Below, piece after piece: positions 1 to 10,606 of a DNA stretch of 64,000 bases (the stretch's first letter is position 1; each line of letters begins with the position of its first letter). A program made the translations under genes and the position numbers. The stretch covers positions 310,001 to 374,000 of the forward strand of contig JAGQDJ010000046.1 of the NCBI GenBank assembly GCA_022885665.1, written 5' to 3'. A model generated the notes under the pieces. That model worked only from the letters and a program-made list of their open reading frames with translations. It made no database searches and was not told the DNA's origin. The stretch is from Triops longicaudatus (Eukaryota > Arthropoda > Branchiopoda > Notostraca > Triopsidae).

Positions 1-521
1 AGTGATGCCGAGCAGTAAAGGGAAATCGTTTATGAGAATAGCTAACTTTCTGCAAATTTATTTTCTGTATCACTAAGCAAATGAAAAGAAAGGGAGAAAA
101 CTTTACTGACTGGAGTTCGATAAGGAGTCATAGGTGAGCGCCTCGAAATCTCCTGGGAATAACCCTAAGCCCTGCTACCCTCACAAGTGGAAGGCGCACT
201 AGTAGGGCACCCTGCACAACATCGAAAGAAGGAAACGCTAGCATACTACACGTTCCTCACACTACAGTTCTCCACCAAATTCTGGGACTCAAAATGTCAT
301 GATAGACTCTCGCAGCAAAATGTAGATAGGATAGAGCAGAATACTAGCAGACAGCCAGCGTGGAATACTTACGTTTGAAAGCACGTGGCATGGCTTGCTT
401 GCGACGCGACATGTCGGTCCCTTTTTGTCACCCGCATTGAACTCAATATTTACCACAAAGTTACTACACGAATTGACAAAATTATGTAACAGCCAAAGGG
501 CACAGCATAGATTCCGAAAGG
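1..521. other. no gene recognised; left edge
   Basis: I see no convincing coding region here. The only open frame on the plus strand (187-378) is short, has no recognisable motif and no supporting splice sites. The right part probably belongs to the 3' untranslated region of the minus-strand EOGT gene, whose candidate poly(A) signal lies just inside. Confidence 0.5.
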
Positions 522-527
522 TTTATT
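522..527 (-). terminator. candidate poly(A) signal for EOGT
   Basis: AATAAA reads on the minus strand about 355 nt downstream of the EOGT stop codon. Only the hexamer supports it, so the true cleavage site could lie elsewhere. Confidence 0.4.
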
Positions 528-882
528 ATTTCACATGGTAGACACTTTCCAAATGTGAAACATTTTTTTGCGTTAACGCAATGCACTGAGCGTAAAGACA
601 TAGAATATAAGCTCTTGGGTTTCACATGTGCTAAGCTTTAGTGATACAACCCAACTGGAGAGATGCACTACGCTGGGAGGTAACGTGGAATGGTCTTGCG
701 CCGTGCGTATGTCGTACTCTGAATTGTTCCACAGAGGTACCGAAGGAGAGCGACAGTAGCAGGAAAGAAGTCAGTTTGAAGCAGTTTGTAACATCACTAG
801 TTCTGGTTGCACCAGTGTAGCAAGGAAACATTGGTTTATCACAGATTAGGAGGATTAATGAAATTCCCATCACCCTCACTTT

Positions 883-2959
883 TCAAAGCTCTTCGTGCTT
901 TCGCGCCGGTAAACGGGGAAATAAAGGATGTTTGACGACATGATCGGCTGCTTTGCTTACAATTGAGGAAAATTCATCTACGTTAAAGACGTAGTTGGTG
1001 AATTTTGCATGACTGCCGCCTGCGGGATGGTGACCACTGTCTTGGGCTTTTAACTTGCTTTTGTCGCGCCAAGTTAAGTACTTTACTCCTCGTAGACGAG
1101 CAAGGTCTGAATAGCAGCCCTCATCTTCACAATTATACCTAATTTTATACAAAGAAACATTAATAAATCTAACTAATCCTTTGAGGAGAATTCAGACGTT
1201 GCACTTTGACACACTATTTACTTCCTAAGCAACTTACACTTTTTGCAAACAAAGTTTGTTTTTCTACGGAAAAAGATCAGCACATGTGTCAAATGCATCG
1301 TCTGAACTAATGATGCCAATTCCAAATTTATTAACTCACAATTCAAATACAGCTGCCCATTCCGGGAGGAAAAGCAAATGCGTTAAACCGGCACCGTGAA
1401 TTCCTATAAGGATATCTGTTTGCTGTATCACTGTCAACTGGTGGCGAAAATCCGTTAAATGTGTAAAAACCGCCTACATTGGATCGCGTTAAACACATTC
1501 GAAGTGAATCATGAAATGAGACTTACTTTCTGTACTACGTAATTTGGATTAGCCCGTAATGACTGCAGAAGTTCATCTTCGTTGAGAATTCTTCGATATT
1601 GGGTATCACGGGAGAGTAAAGTTATATATACAGTACTCGAGGGTCGTTGGTTTGGCCAAGGAATATGCAGCCTTGTGAGTATAAATTGCGAAAACGCACG
1701 AAATAGGCCGCTCGATTCACAACCCCATACCTACATTCCGATATTGGGCTAAGTCATGGAACGCAGATCCTGCATTATGTAACTTACCAACGGAGTATTA
1801 TAGAACAAGCCGTAGATCATTCTAGGTAAGAGAGGAAAGACAGCTTCTTTAAAACAGACGCGCTTGCCCTGGAAACGTCGAAGATTCCATGGCTGGTTCC
1901 GTGTAAATGCCGACCAAGTGAGTGCAAAGTTAGAATAGTAAGGGAATGTCTCCCAAATAAGGACATGCCTGTCTCGCCCAAACATGTCAAGATGCGTGCC
2001 ATTGACGTGTAATGAAGCATATAGATTAAAGAAATCACAGAAATGGTGATACATGTTTACACCTGATAAAACAATTAGTTAATCATATTAATTTAATGAA
2101 CCTATTTAGCAGCTTACTGGCATCAATTTTCATGATGTAGGTTGGCTCTTCCACAACTTCATCGCAATCTTGGCCCTGCAACGGATTGCTGAAATTGGTG
2201 AAGTAACGCATTTCAGGGGCCCAAGATTGTAAGGGACTCATGTGCCCCAGCATAGAAGTCAGAGTTTTGACATCAAGTTGACATGAAGCGCCAATTTGGC
2301 GTGGTTTAAGGACATCCATCCGATACCGTGCTGAGTCACTTTTGGGAGTGATGTCACGGAAGTCAATCCAAATATTCTTTCCGCGGCAAAACTGCAGGTT
2401 TTGCGTGCATTCAAGCAACCCATCGCTCTTAACAGGAGCTGTTAAAAAAATCAAAATCTTTTTACAACAAAATACCTCGCTATTGGGCGAACAGATTAAA
2501 GTTTTGGACTTCCTCTGACTCCGGACATAACCAAAATCAGCTTGCTTATAAAAGGTTTCTTTCTGTTGAGCTTTGGACGTCACCCAGCCCTTGTGGTCTC
2601 CAGGACACCGAGGTTCGCTATACGCTGCGTTTTTCGGACATCCTTCTTCATAGCCCCAGCAGTAGGCCTTCTGCGTCAGTTGTTCCTATTTCCCATACAG
2701 AAAAATTCAATTAAGTCATGAATTTGTCCATATAAGATAATAATACTTTAAAATCCGTAGGACAATCCTCGTTTTCCAAGCAGTACTTTTGCAAATCAGG
2801 AAACGAGCTAAGGTAGCGTATAATGTGATCCCTAGGGAGATTCAAGCTTGTTTCAAATTCGCGCCATGAAGTTCTTTCAGCTATCGTAGAAACGGGCAGC
2901 TTCCCAAGCAAAAACAATAACGCGTAAATCACAAAGCTAAAGTTTAGAATATTCCTCAT
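883..2959 (-). CDS. EOGT: EGF domain-specific O-linked GlcNAc transferase (EOGT)
   Basis: This is an ER-lumenal GT61 glycosyltransferase that adds O-GlcNAc to Ser/Thr of EGF repeats on secreted and membrane proteins, including Notch. Six exons splice in frame (2959-2747, 2685-2118, 2062-1788, 1730-1527, 1473-1340, 1138-883) to give 549 residues. Residues 1-26 form a signal sequence. CWGYE (about residue 80), KQADFGY, PTYIMK and YHHFCDF (about 263) match the vertebrate enzyme, as do KRVCFKEAVF, the GIHGAGLTH block and GHHP near the C-terminus. It ends HEEL, a variant of the HDEL/KDEL ER-retention signal. Four introns are 53-61 nt and the last is 201 nt. Compared with human EOGT, a short insertion follows residue ~130, and the DYD triplet of the human protein is RNQ here. 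The gene is divergent from COX4. The identification is firm. Confidence 0.95.
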
Positions 2960-3541
2960 CCTAACTAAATAAACAGTCAGAATACATCTAAATGTAGGTC
3001 ACTGTCATTGAACAATGCACACAAAGAGTCAAATTTATTTTCTCTAGCCTAGATCTTTCAGTTCTATTTTCCCGCATTGTGCGGGAAATCCATCTTTACG
3101 TCACAACGACAAGGTCAAATCTGAGTATTTATCATTAAAGTTAACTAAAATCAGAGTTATATACATTAAAATAAGTGAATAACGAAGTTGCGTTTATCTT
3201 TAAGGAGAATGCTCAAATTTATTTCTAACAATCATTGACAACATCTTTAAAGCTCTACATTGATGTTGGTCTTTCCCTACCTTTGCTGATCGTTTGCAGA
3301 GAAGAAGGTGCTAGTGACTTTTCCTTTTAAATTACTTATAGTAGACGGTTTCTATAGTATTTTTTCTGTTGTTCCTATTCAATTGAAATACTTAGTACCT
3401 AATGCCTAAGATTTCAGTGTGTTCATTTTGTCAGTGGTTTGTCTGAAATAGACTAGCTTGTTCGTAGTCTAAAACATCGTTACGTGCCTTTTAATTAAAT
3501 TCCCCGACGCTTGGCTTATATTATTTTTTAATTAGGTAAAA
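2960..3541. promoter_or_regulatory. divergent intergenic region between EOGT and COX4
   Basis: These 582 bp separate the start codons of two oppositely oriented genes, so both promoters should lie here. The stretch is AT-rich and I did not find a clear TATA box or other defined element. The role is inferred from position only. Confidence 0.4.
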
Positions 3542-4183
3542 ATGCTGTCAAGGCAGTTGATTCGTGCGTGTAGTCGCCAGGTCCAGCAGCGCTCGCCCCT
3601 GTATTTGAAACAGAGCACCCAGACCGCTTGCTATCATGATTCGACCCACGAAAAAGTTGGTAACCGCGAAATCGTCGGTTTTGGCTTCAATGGCACCGCC
3701 AGTTACGTCGATCGCGTGGATTTCCCCTTTCCTGCCATTCGCTTCAAGGAAAATACGCCCGATCTCCAGGTAAGAAGCTTTCGCAGTTTCAGATAAGATA
3801 ATCTCTATGCAAAATTTGTAACCTTTAATTTTTTTTTTCTTCTCCTTGTAAAGGCTTTGAAAGAGAAAGAACTCGGAGACTGGAATAAGTTGTCTTTGGA
3901 AGAAAAGAAAGCACTTTACCGCGCTTCTTTTGCTCAGACCTTCGCTGAGATGAAAGCCCCTACCGGCGAATGGAAAACTGTTGTCGGAATGAGCCTTGTT
4001 GCCATCTCTTTGTCGGTTTGGATGTTCCTATGGATGAAACAATACGTCTACTCTGAATTACCTCCTACCTTCACCGAAGAAAGGCAAGAAGCTCAATTAA
4101 AACGCATGTTGGACGCCTCCATGAATCCCATCGAAGGTATTGCTTCCAAATGGGACTACGAGAAGGGAGAGTGGAAGAAGTAA
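3542..4183 (+). CDS. COX4: cytochrome c oxidase subunit 4, mitochondrial
   Basis: Nuclear-encoded subunit IV of respiratory complex IV in the inner mitochondrial membrane. Two exons (3542-3769 and 3854-4183) give 185 residues, a normal family length. The N-terminus is basic and Ser/Gln-rich with no acidic residue for about 30 residues, as expected of a mitochondrial presequence. The conserved stretch ending in LKEKELGDW, followed by LSLEEKKALYRASF, precedes one membrane helix (about residues 124-146, ending WMFLWMKQYVY). The lumenal tail contains PPTF, the RMLD..MNPIEGIASKWDYE block and a lysine-rich end. The single intron is 84 nt with a T-rich 3' end. The start is the first ATG in the frame and gives the presequence. 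Confidence is high. Confidence 0.96.
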
Positions 4184-4254
4184 ACATACAACAACCAAGT
4201 TTCTGTTGAAGATACACTTCAATGTTTAGAACACCAAGCATAGGGATAAGATGA

Positions 4255-4260
4255 AATAAA
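4255..4260 (+). terminator. poly(A) signal of COX4
   Basis: AATAAA lies 71 nt after the COX4 stop on the same strand, a typical spacing. The GALNT11 gene ends about 390 nt further on in the opposite direction, so the two 3' ends face each other. Confidence 0.65.
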
Positions 4261-4652
4261 ACCTGTGAATAGAACAACTTAAGTGCTCGATGAGTATATT
4301 TTTTCCAACCTACCTACCCGACTCTTTTAGGAGTTAGTGGTCACGTAGTCAGAGAACATCTTTTGTCATCTTACCCTCGTGCAAGTGCAGGCCTGTAGTC
4401 CTTAAGTAGTGGGCAGTACGGCGTAAGGTGCTTCCCAGCTTGATCTCTGTCAGAAATTATACATTGTAATTTGACAATATTACACACTCTAGCGACAAAT
4501 TCTGAAAGTGGGAGGACCCACTTGTATTCTATAAAAAAAAATCTTCGGAAGAGTTTCAACTGTACTGTATAAAAACCTATTTTAAAAAAAGTTAAGTAAC
4601 AGTTTGTGGCACAACAACTGGAACGCCGTGTCTTTTAGAGTATTCTTCGTCG
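4261..4652. other. convergent 3' ends of COX4 and GALNT11
   Basis: No gene is seen. The region lies between two tail-to-tail genes and should hold both 3' untranslated regions. The short minus-strand open frame at 4371-4559 has no recognisable content. Confidence 0.5.
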
Positions 4653-7251
4653 TTAAGCAACCGGCATGCGTTTAAGATCCACTAAATCCCACTGGTTAAA
4701 ATTGTCTTCCCCGCATAATACTGCAAAAACGGGTGCATCGATGTCAATTTCCTTAACCCCCAAACACAACCCAGCTGCCACATTGTAAACGGGTACAGAT
4801 TTCTAAAGACATAGGTTGAATATTTTTGAGTATCGGATCTACTGAAGAACTTGCTTCTCCATCGTTACTCCACTGCTGATGTCCGCCCATTTCGTGGCAT
4901 TTACTTAGACGTGGCTGGCTTGCTTCTTCCGAACCTTCTTCGCCGGCTTCTAAGCACAAAAGCTGTGCTAAAACGAGCTCGCCTTTGTCGCTTTTCCACC
5001 ATTGCTAGAAACTTGCATGGTTGAAATATTAAATACGAAAAATATTCCAAGAATCACCTGTTTCTTAGTCTCGCTACATTTCGCGAGGATTAGTGGGCTG
5101 CCTTTACTGGAAATTGAATCTTTACTTTGCGCACACAACTTCGTTCCTGACAGCCGCATCTATATATCAAAACTTGGGAACCGAGAACTGTGAAAGTTTT
5201 TGAGCCATACTTGGAAAGACTGAAGGTAATTTCTCGATCGAATTTTAGGTCTCCATCTATCATTACTATTTTTTATGTGCATGGCTTCTAATTTCTTTTT
5301 GATTCTATCCTTGTTCGCTGTTTTCCTCACCAGATCTCCGTCTTCCGCATTAGGCAACGTTTGTTCCGGGTAAACATTTTGTAAATACCAGTGAAAATCT
5401 TTGCACTTCAACTGCTGTCGCAGTCGCAGTCTAGAGCTCACGTCTCCATAGTTCATTTTCCTCGCCTCGGGACGCGTTTTGAAATAGTACTCCTGGAAAA
5501 CTTAAATTCAATTCTGGACGACAGGTTTGGCTTAATTCTCTGCTCATAACTTACTGTGAAATTGTCCATCCATACATGAGCCATGCGCAATGAGTTGTAC
5601 ATCATCGTGTCTTCCCCGGTAGGCGAACCGTAAGGTCTTCTACGACGGAATATGTGACCAACGCGAGAGCAAGGAATGATTTCCAATCGCCCTCCGCATT
5701 GCCACACCTAGGAATTTTGAAAGTTTTAGCATCATATTAAATTCTAGAGATAACATCCACATTATTTTTCTTTCCTTTATTTGCATGCGTTTTGTTCATC
5801 ATCTCGTTTTTCGATATATTTTTCAGCTTTTCCTTCAGGTCGCAGCTTAGCAACTATTATTCATTTTTTTTTTATTCTGATATCCCTACTCGTAAGTTTC
5901 TAATAACTGACTTACTCGGAACGACATTTCCAGGTTCTCACCACCCCAGATATTCATACCAGCGTCGTACTCTCCCAGATCTAAAAAGTAATCACGTTCC
6001 ATGGCAAATAGTCCACCGGCCATAGTCGGAGATCTGGAGTAAGAAAAAAACGTTTGGATAGAACAGAAAGCAGGATAAAGCAATGAAAAGCTGGAACCAC
6101 ATACGGAATGGGCTTAACGAAGTCCTGGGGAATCTTGAGAAATCCGTCTGGTAGACTGTCCCATTTAAAATGTAAGCCCCAGTTAAAACCGCCTCTGACC
6201 AACGGAGAGGCAGTGTACAGAAAAGTATCCGCGTTAATTATATCAATAATGGGCGTGACTACTGTAGTCCGGTTCTCTGCTATACGGGCAAGCATTGGTT
6301 GCAGCCAGTCAACATTAACTTCGCAGTGACTGTCCAGAAATAGAAGTACCTAAAGAAAACTGTTAATTTACAAATTTACTTAATAAAACTGCAAAAGAAA
6401 GATACCTTGCCTTTAGCTTGACGGGCACCGAATATACGCGCACGAATTAGTCCTTCCCTTCTACGGGTCCTTGTTAGTGAAACTTTTGCAGGCAAATTTT
6501 TATTGATGTAGTCGCGGATTGCTTCGTGGAGACCGGCTATACCAAATTAACATGATACCGTCAGTAGCGTATGTCTAACAAAGTACCTTACCTGCGTCGC
6601 TCGAATCATCTACGAGTATAATTTCTTCGATTAAATTATCTGGCGTTCGATCCAGAACGCTATGAACAGTCCGAAATAACGTATTTTTATCTTCATTGTA
6701 GAAGCATACAACGATAGATGCTTTCGGCAGGTCATTTGGGTATTGCAATGCCCTACACCTGTAAAAAGGCAAGGCTACTTACGATGTTTTATTTAGTTGC
6801 ATGTGTATTCTTACAGCTTATTTCTGGTATCCGGGATTTCACGGTGCATATTTAATCTCTGGCTAATAAGGGTGTTAAATGCGTGGTTTTTGTACCCTTC
6901 TTGCCTGATATGCTTGTCAGATGCGCTCTGAACTAAGCCCAGTTTCTCCAAATCATCTTCAAGGTTTTCTTTACCTTTTGCTGCTGCTATCCCTTTCACT
7001 GCAGAATTACTGTTGTTTTGTTCTAAATTAAAGTGTTTTCTCCATCCTTGAGTTATCTTGTTGGACACAGCTGCTACTTCATCAAAGTTACCTTCGGGCT
7101 TCTGTGGAAGTTTATCTAAAGATAGATGTACTGGGAGAATTTTGTCCACATTGGCTTTGTTGTATGAACCCAAATAGTAACAAATCATTACCACCCATAC
7201 CAACGACGTTATTAGAATACCAATAAGGAAAGGAAACAAGTATTGTCGCAT
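4653..7251 (-). CDS. GALNT11: polypeptide N-acetylgalactosaminyltransferase, GALNT11/PGANT35A type
   Basis: This Golgi type II membrane enzyme starts mucin-type O-glycosylation by transferring GalNAc to Ser/Thr. Ten exons (7251-6815, 6758-6592, 6536-6406, 6349-6105, 6033-5916, 5707-5555, 5492-5211, 5159-5058, 5004-4843, 4802-4653) give 648 residues. The start is the ATG at 7251. A signal anchor spans residues 6-27, and a stem with EIPDTR and LCRALQYPN precedes the catalytic domain. The GT-A domain has VVDD-like ILVDDSS, the metal-binding DSH (about 251-253), SPTMAGGLFAM and WGGEN (about 356). The ricin-type lectin domain holds three QxW turns (QQWW, QQWS, NQWD). SRVGHIFR and ELVL..LLCLE match vertebrate GALNT11 best. 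The last intron is only 40 nt but is needed to keep the lectin frame. GALNT11 is known to glycosylate Notch1. Confidence 0.94.
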
Positions 7252-8441
7252 TGTGAAGGAGTATATATTCACGTGCTTGCCATCACATTACTCAAGCAAA
7301 GGAAATATACTATACTCCCTATTACAGCAACAGGACTTCTGTTATTGTGGTGAACCAAACAAGTCGGGTGGGTCACAGAGTTTACGTCCCGCCTACTAAG
7401 GATGCTGCCGGCTAGTACAGAGAGGTTTCGTGGTAACCAGTTCGACTTAAGCGATTTCAGCTAGCGCGGTTTCCCGTAGTACAACATGAAAAGACAAACT
7501 ATACACTTATCTCTTCTTGCGCGGATCTAACCACTTGCCACTTGTGTTAGGACAGAGCCACGGAGCTAAACTACTTGCGGTCAATAACAGGGGCAGCCTG
7601 CGTGGAGGACTTTGCAAACACAGATGAATATGTTGCAAAAATTTTCCAACAGTAACATTTCTTTCTAATTTTTATGTTCTTCATGTCAAACTTCCTCGAA
7701 AAATGGCTCCATAATTCGTAATGTAATGTCTTTGCTCCGTAATGTCTTTGCTCATATAACGCTCAGTAGAGGATAAGCGATTCCAAGCTTTTGAATTTTT
7801 GTCAAACTCAAGATTCATAACTTTCGATATAGTCTCAATTTTTTTTATTTATTTATTTTTTATGTAAAAGCGCTTTCGTAGAATTTGGGTACCTCGACAG
7901 AAAGGAATAAAAGGGAAGCTTATCTCGACATTATGCCCGAGACATTTATAAAAAAGAAAGTTTGCTATAAAAACCTTTAAATCAACTACATAATTTTGAC
8001 ACAGTCGACTTCTAACATGCAAAAGTACAAAGTCTTAGATTCTTCACAATGTCACAGAAAAAAATAATAAAATTATAATCTGAAGTATTCAATGAAGAGT
8101 GTAGAACAAGCATAAACAACAAAAAAATATTCTCGGAAATACACATAAAATTTAAAAATGTTCGTTAAATCATCTTGAAACGTTCGCGGCATTTTTAATT
8201 CTAATTCTCAAGTGAGAGGTTAGTATACCTTGGCGGACGACAAAAGTCTGTAATAAAACTTAAATTTTCATCGGCAAATGTTTTGTAGAATTTTTAACTA
8301 CGTTTTTTTTAAATCGTCAAAGCAAAATAACCATATTATTGACCGTAAGTATACAGTATAGTACGTTTGCGAAATATTACTATAGTAGGTAAACTTTTTC
8401 CCTGAGGACAACTTAAATATTATGTCATCGGTTTGGGTAAT
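7252..8441. other. intergenic, GALNT11 promoter side and chitinase 3' side
   Basis: No gene is visible. The left end is the GALNT11 5' region and the right end the 3' region of the chitinase gene. It contains a T-rich run near 7840-7862 and a 15-bp direct repeat (GTAATGTCTTTGCTC twice, about 7724-7755). Confidence 0.5.
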
Positions 8442-9987
8442 TCAGCTGTCCACGGCATTCCGTATTGCACGGAGAATAGGATATGGGCCATAACCACATA
8501 CGTTCGCGAAGTCATCAACATTGATTGAGAAGACCATCACTCCGGCTAACTGCAACTTTTTGGCCCAGTCTACCTGAAAGAGAACATTACACACAAAATA
8601 ATAGCACATTCATGTTTATTTTTTTAGCAGAAAAATACAGCTTTAAGACTTAACTTACTTTAATTCCAGCACTTTTTTCATTTTCATACGAAATCCACAT
8701 TCGATCTATAGCTGCATACGGGACAGCGCTTTCGCGATCCCAGTACTTCTTTGCTTCCGGACTTTTCAAGTTTTGACAAACTTGTCCATACGAAATTTGC
8801 CCCCACGGCGGATTAACCGCAGGGCCAACTGCAGGTGCGTAAACCGTATGCCACTGGCTTGATAGTAACCTGTTGAATAGGCTCTTGAAAAACTTGCTTT
8901 ATGCCGTCGTCTTTACTTGTAGGTTTGTGCGTAAGTAGGTATTCCTACTACCAATTTTGAAGGAGGCATGCCCAAATCTAACCAGTAATGGACGGTGGAG
9001 TTCAGGTTTAAGGACTTCAGGAAAAATAATTCGTTGTGATGTGGGAAAAGCGCTGCGTTATGTGCGGTAAAAGGGAAGTACCATTTGTAAATATGGTAAT
9101 CGTACGCCATTACATCGATAAAGTTGACATACCTACATGAAAAAGATATTTTTTTCGGAAAAAAGCTGGTCGCGAATTTAGCTTAAGTCACCTTACAATA
9201 TCTTCAATTCGGTAAGATCGGTTTATTATACTCTCAGGGGCAGCTACCGCTAGAGTAAGTAATTTCTGTGTGTTTCTGTTTGGTGAAGCTATGTCTATTC
9301 GGTCTAGAGCTTTCCTTAGTGCTGCTAATAAGGAAACAAACTGGAATCTTTCGACGAACGGCTTATTCCATGCAGGGAACTCCCAGTCAATATCAAAACC
9401 GTCAAACCCGTAAGTAGACGTAAAATTAGCAACGTTGCTCGCAAACCTAACATCGTTACAAGTAAATAAAGAAATCCTCGATGATTAATGAGCTGCTTAC
9501 TTTATTCTTTCTTTTTCCGACGAAACCATATTTAGAAAGTCATCCGTACCGAAACAGCCACCTCCCAAGGAGATGAGAACTTGTAATCCGGGCTGATATT
9601 GCTTCATAGCAATAATTTTTCGATATATCTAGTAGAAGAAATTAAGTTAAGAGCCTTGAAACACCTTTAAGTAGCTAACGTCTAGGTCGGCCTGGTTCTC
9701 TGGTGCCAGGGAGCTATTTTGCACGACAGTAAATCCAACGATGATGTGCGTACACACGTCAAGAGGTAGATCAGGTATGTTCGCTCTAAAACTCTCTTCA
9801 CGGACAGAATAGTAGCATACTATTTTGAATGCATCGTCTAATACAGCAAATATAGAAATATTGAGTGTTGATAAATATCAATAAAATTACAATGTGATGC
9901 GTGTCCTTCTACATCAGACGAAGAAGATACACCAAAGCCATACGCTAAAATAAAACCTGAAAAGTAAAAGATCATTAAACGTTCCAT
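8442..9987 (-). CDS. secreted GH18 chitinase
   Basis: A glycoside hydrolase family 18 enzyme that cleaves beta-1,4-linked GlcNAc polymers outside the cell. Seven exons (9987-9891, 9837-9665, 9628-9501, 9446-9192, 9132-8917, 8881-8659, 8573-8442) give 407 residues. Residues 1-20 form a signal peptide, followed by KIVCYYSVRE, the first barrel strand. The catalytic motif DGFDIDWE is intact at residues 148-155, with E155 as the proton donor. VMAYDYH follows at about 225-231, then VVGIPTYAQTY and the C-terminal GVMVFSINVDDF. No chitin-binding peritrophin domain follows, so this is the catalytic-domain-only form. Intron 5 must be read as 35 nt (8882-8916); without it the frame hits a TAA, so a frameshift is the alternative reading. 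The family assignment is firm, the subgroup is not. Confidence 0.9.
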
Positions 9988-10166
9988 GGAAAAGTATTGC
10001 TTGTTTCTCTGAATTCGTTCAGGTTGCTTTAGGTTTTCCAAATAAGTCTGCGCCCCCAAGTGTCTTTTCCCAAAAACAGAAAATCAAATTTCGCATAAAA
10101 ATGATGTAATGGTCAAACGGACTATAACACACCTTCAGTGTATATAAAAAGGTGATATAAAGACCA

Positions 10167-10532
10167 TTAAAATGGTATTTTCTGTGTTTTTTTTTGTACA
10201 AACAACGAACATGCAAAAAAGGCCTCATGATGGTCCCATACGGTCACCGTAACAATAAAATCGTTGTCATCCCAGAATCGCGCGAGATCCCACTTCACTG
10301 CCTTAACACAATTCGAATTCTTTTTAAAAACAAGGGAAGTTAAAACTTTTTTCTTGCACATTACACTCCGAAAATCCAAGTTTTGCTCTTCCAATACGTC
10401 TTTTTCCTGTACAAGGCCAGTAGAATGTACAATTTGCATAATTTCCTTTGTCTCATCCAAGACGTCTCTTAGCGCCTTATGAACGTCCTTGAGTATCACT
10501 GGAACTAATTTCGATTTTTCACTGCAGTATAA
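10167..10532 (-). CDS. unrecognised open frame / possible terminal exon
   Basis: A 121-codon open frame ends with a stop at 10167 and begins after a good acceptor (TGTTTACAG) at 10533. It has no ATG in its first third, so it would have to be an exon rather than a complete gene. The sequence is helix-forming and charged (VILKDVHKALRDVLDETKEI, QEKDVLEEQNLDF), which looks more protein-like than the shadow frames around it. It lies on the EGFR strand, just past the EGFR stop codon, and is phase 0, the same phase in which EGFR exon 10 ends. It could be an alternative EGFR C-terminal exon, the end of an unseen gene, or chance within the EGFR 3' untranslated region. I do not recognise the protein. 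Confidence 0.25.
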   Translation of the reverse strand, partial: LYCSEKSKLVPVILKDVHKALRDVLDETKEIMQIVHSTGLVQEKDVLEEQNLDFRSVMCKKKVLTSLVFKKNSNCVKAVKWDLARFWDDNDFIVTVTVWDHHEAFFACSLFVQKKTQKIPF

Positions 10533-10606
10533 CTGTAAACATGAGCATTTTGGCACCTATATCACACCAACTCTTGCTTATCATTTTCTCAAATCAGCAT
10601 ACAGCT

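Noticed and set aside
631..879. A minus-strand 82-codon open frame directly after the EOGT stop.
   Set aside because: It lies in the probable EOGT 3' untranslated region and resembles no known protein.
2439..2475. A possible 37-nt intron inside EOGT exon 2 (GTATTT...TTTAACAG).
   Set aside because: Removing it breaks the frame, and the sequences on both sides are already in one frame and match EOGT. It is better read as a small insertion, though splicing with other short sites cannot be excluded.
8882..8916. In-frame TAA in the chitinase, suggesting a pseudogene.
   Set aside because: A 35-nt intron with GT and AG ends removes the stop and restores the exact frame. All catalytic residues and all other splice sites are intact.
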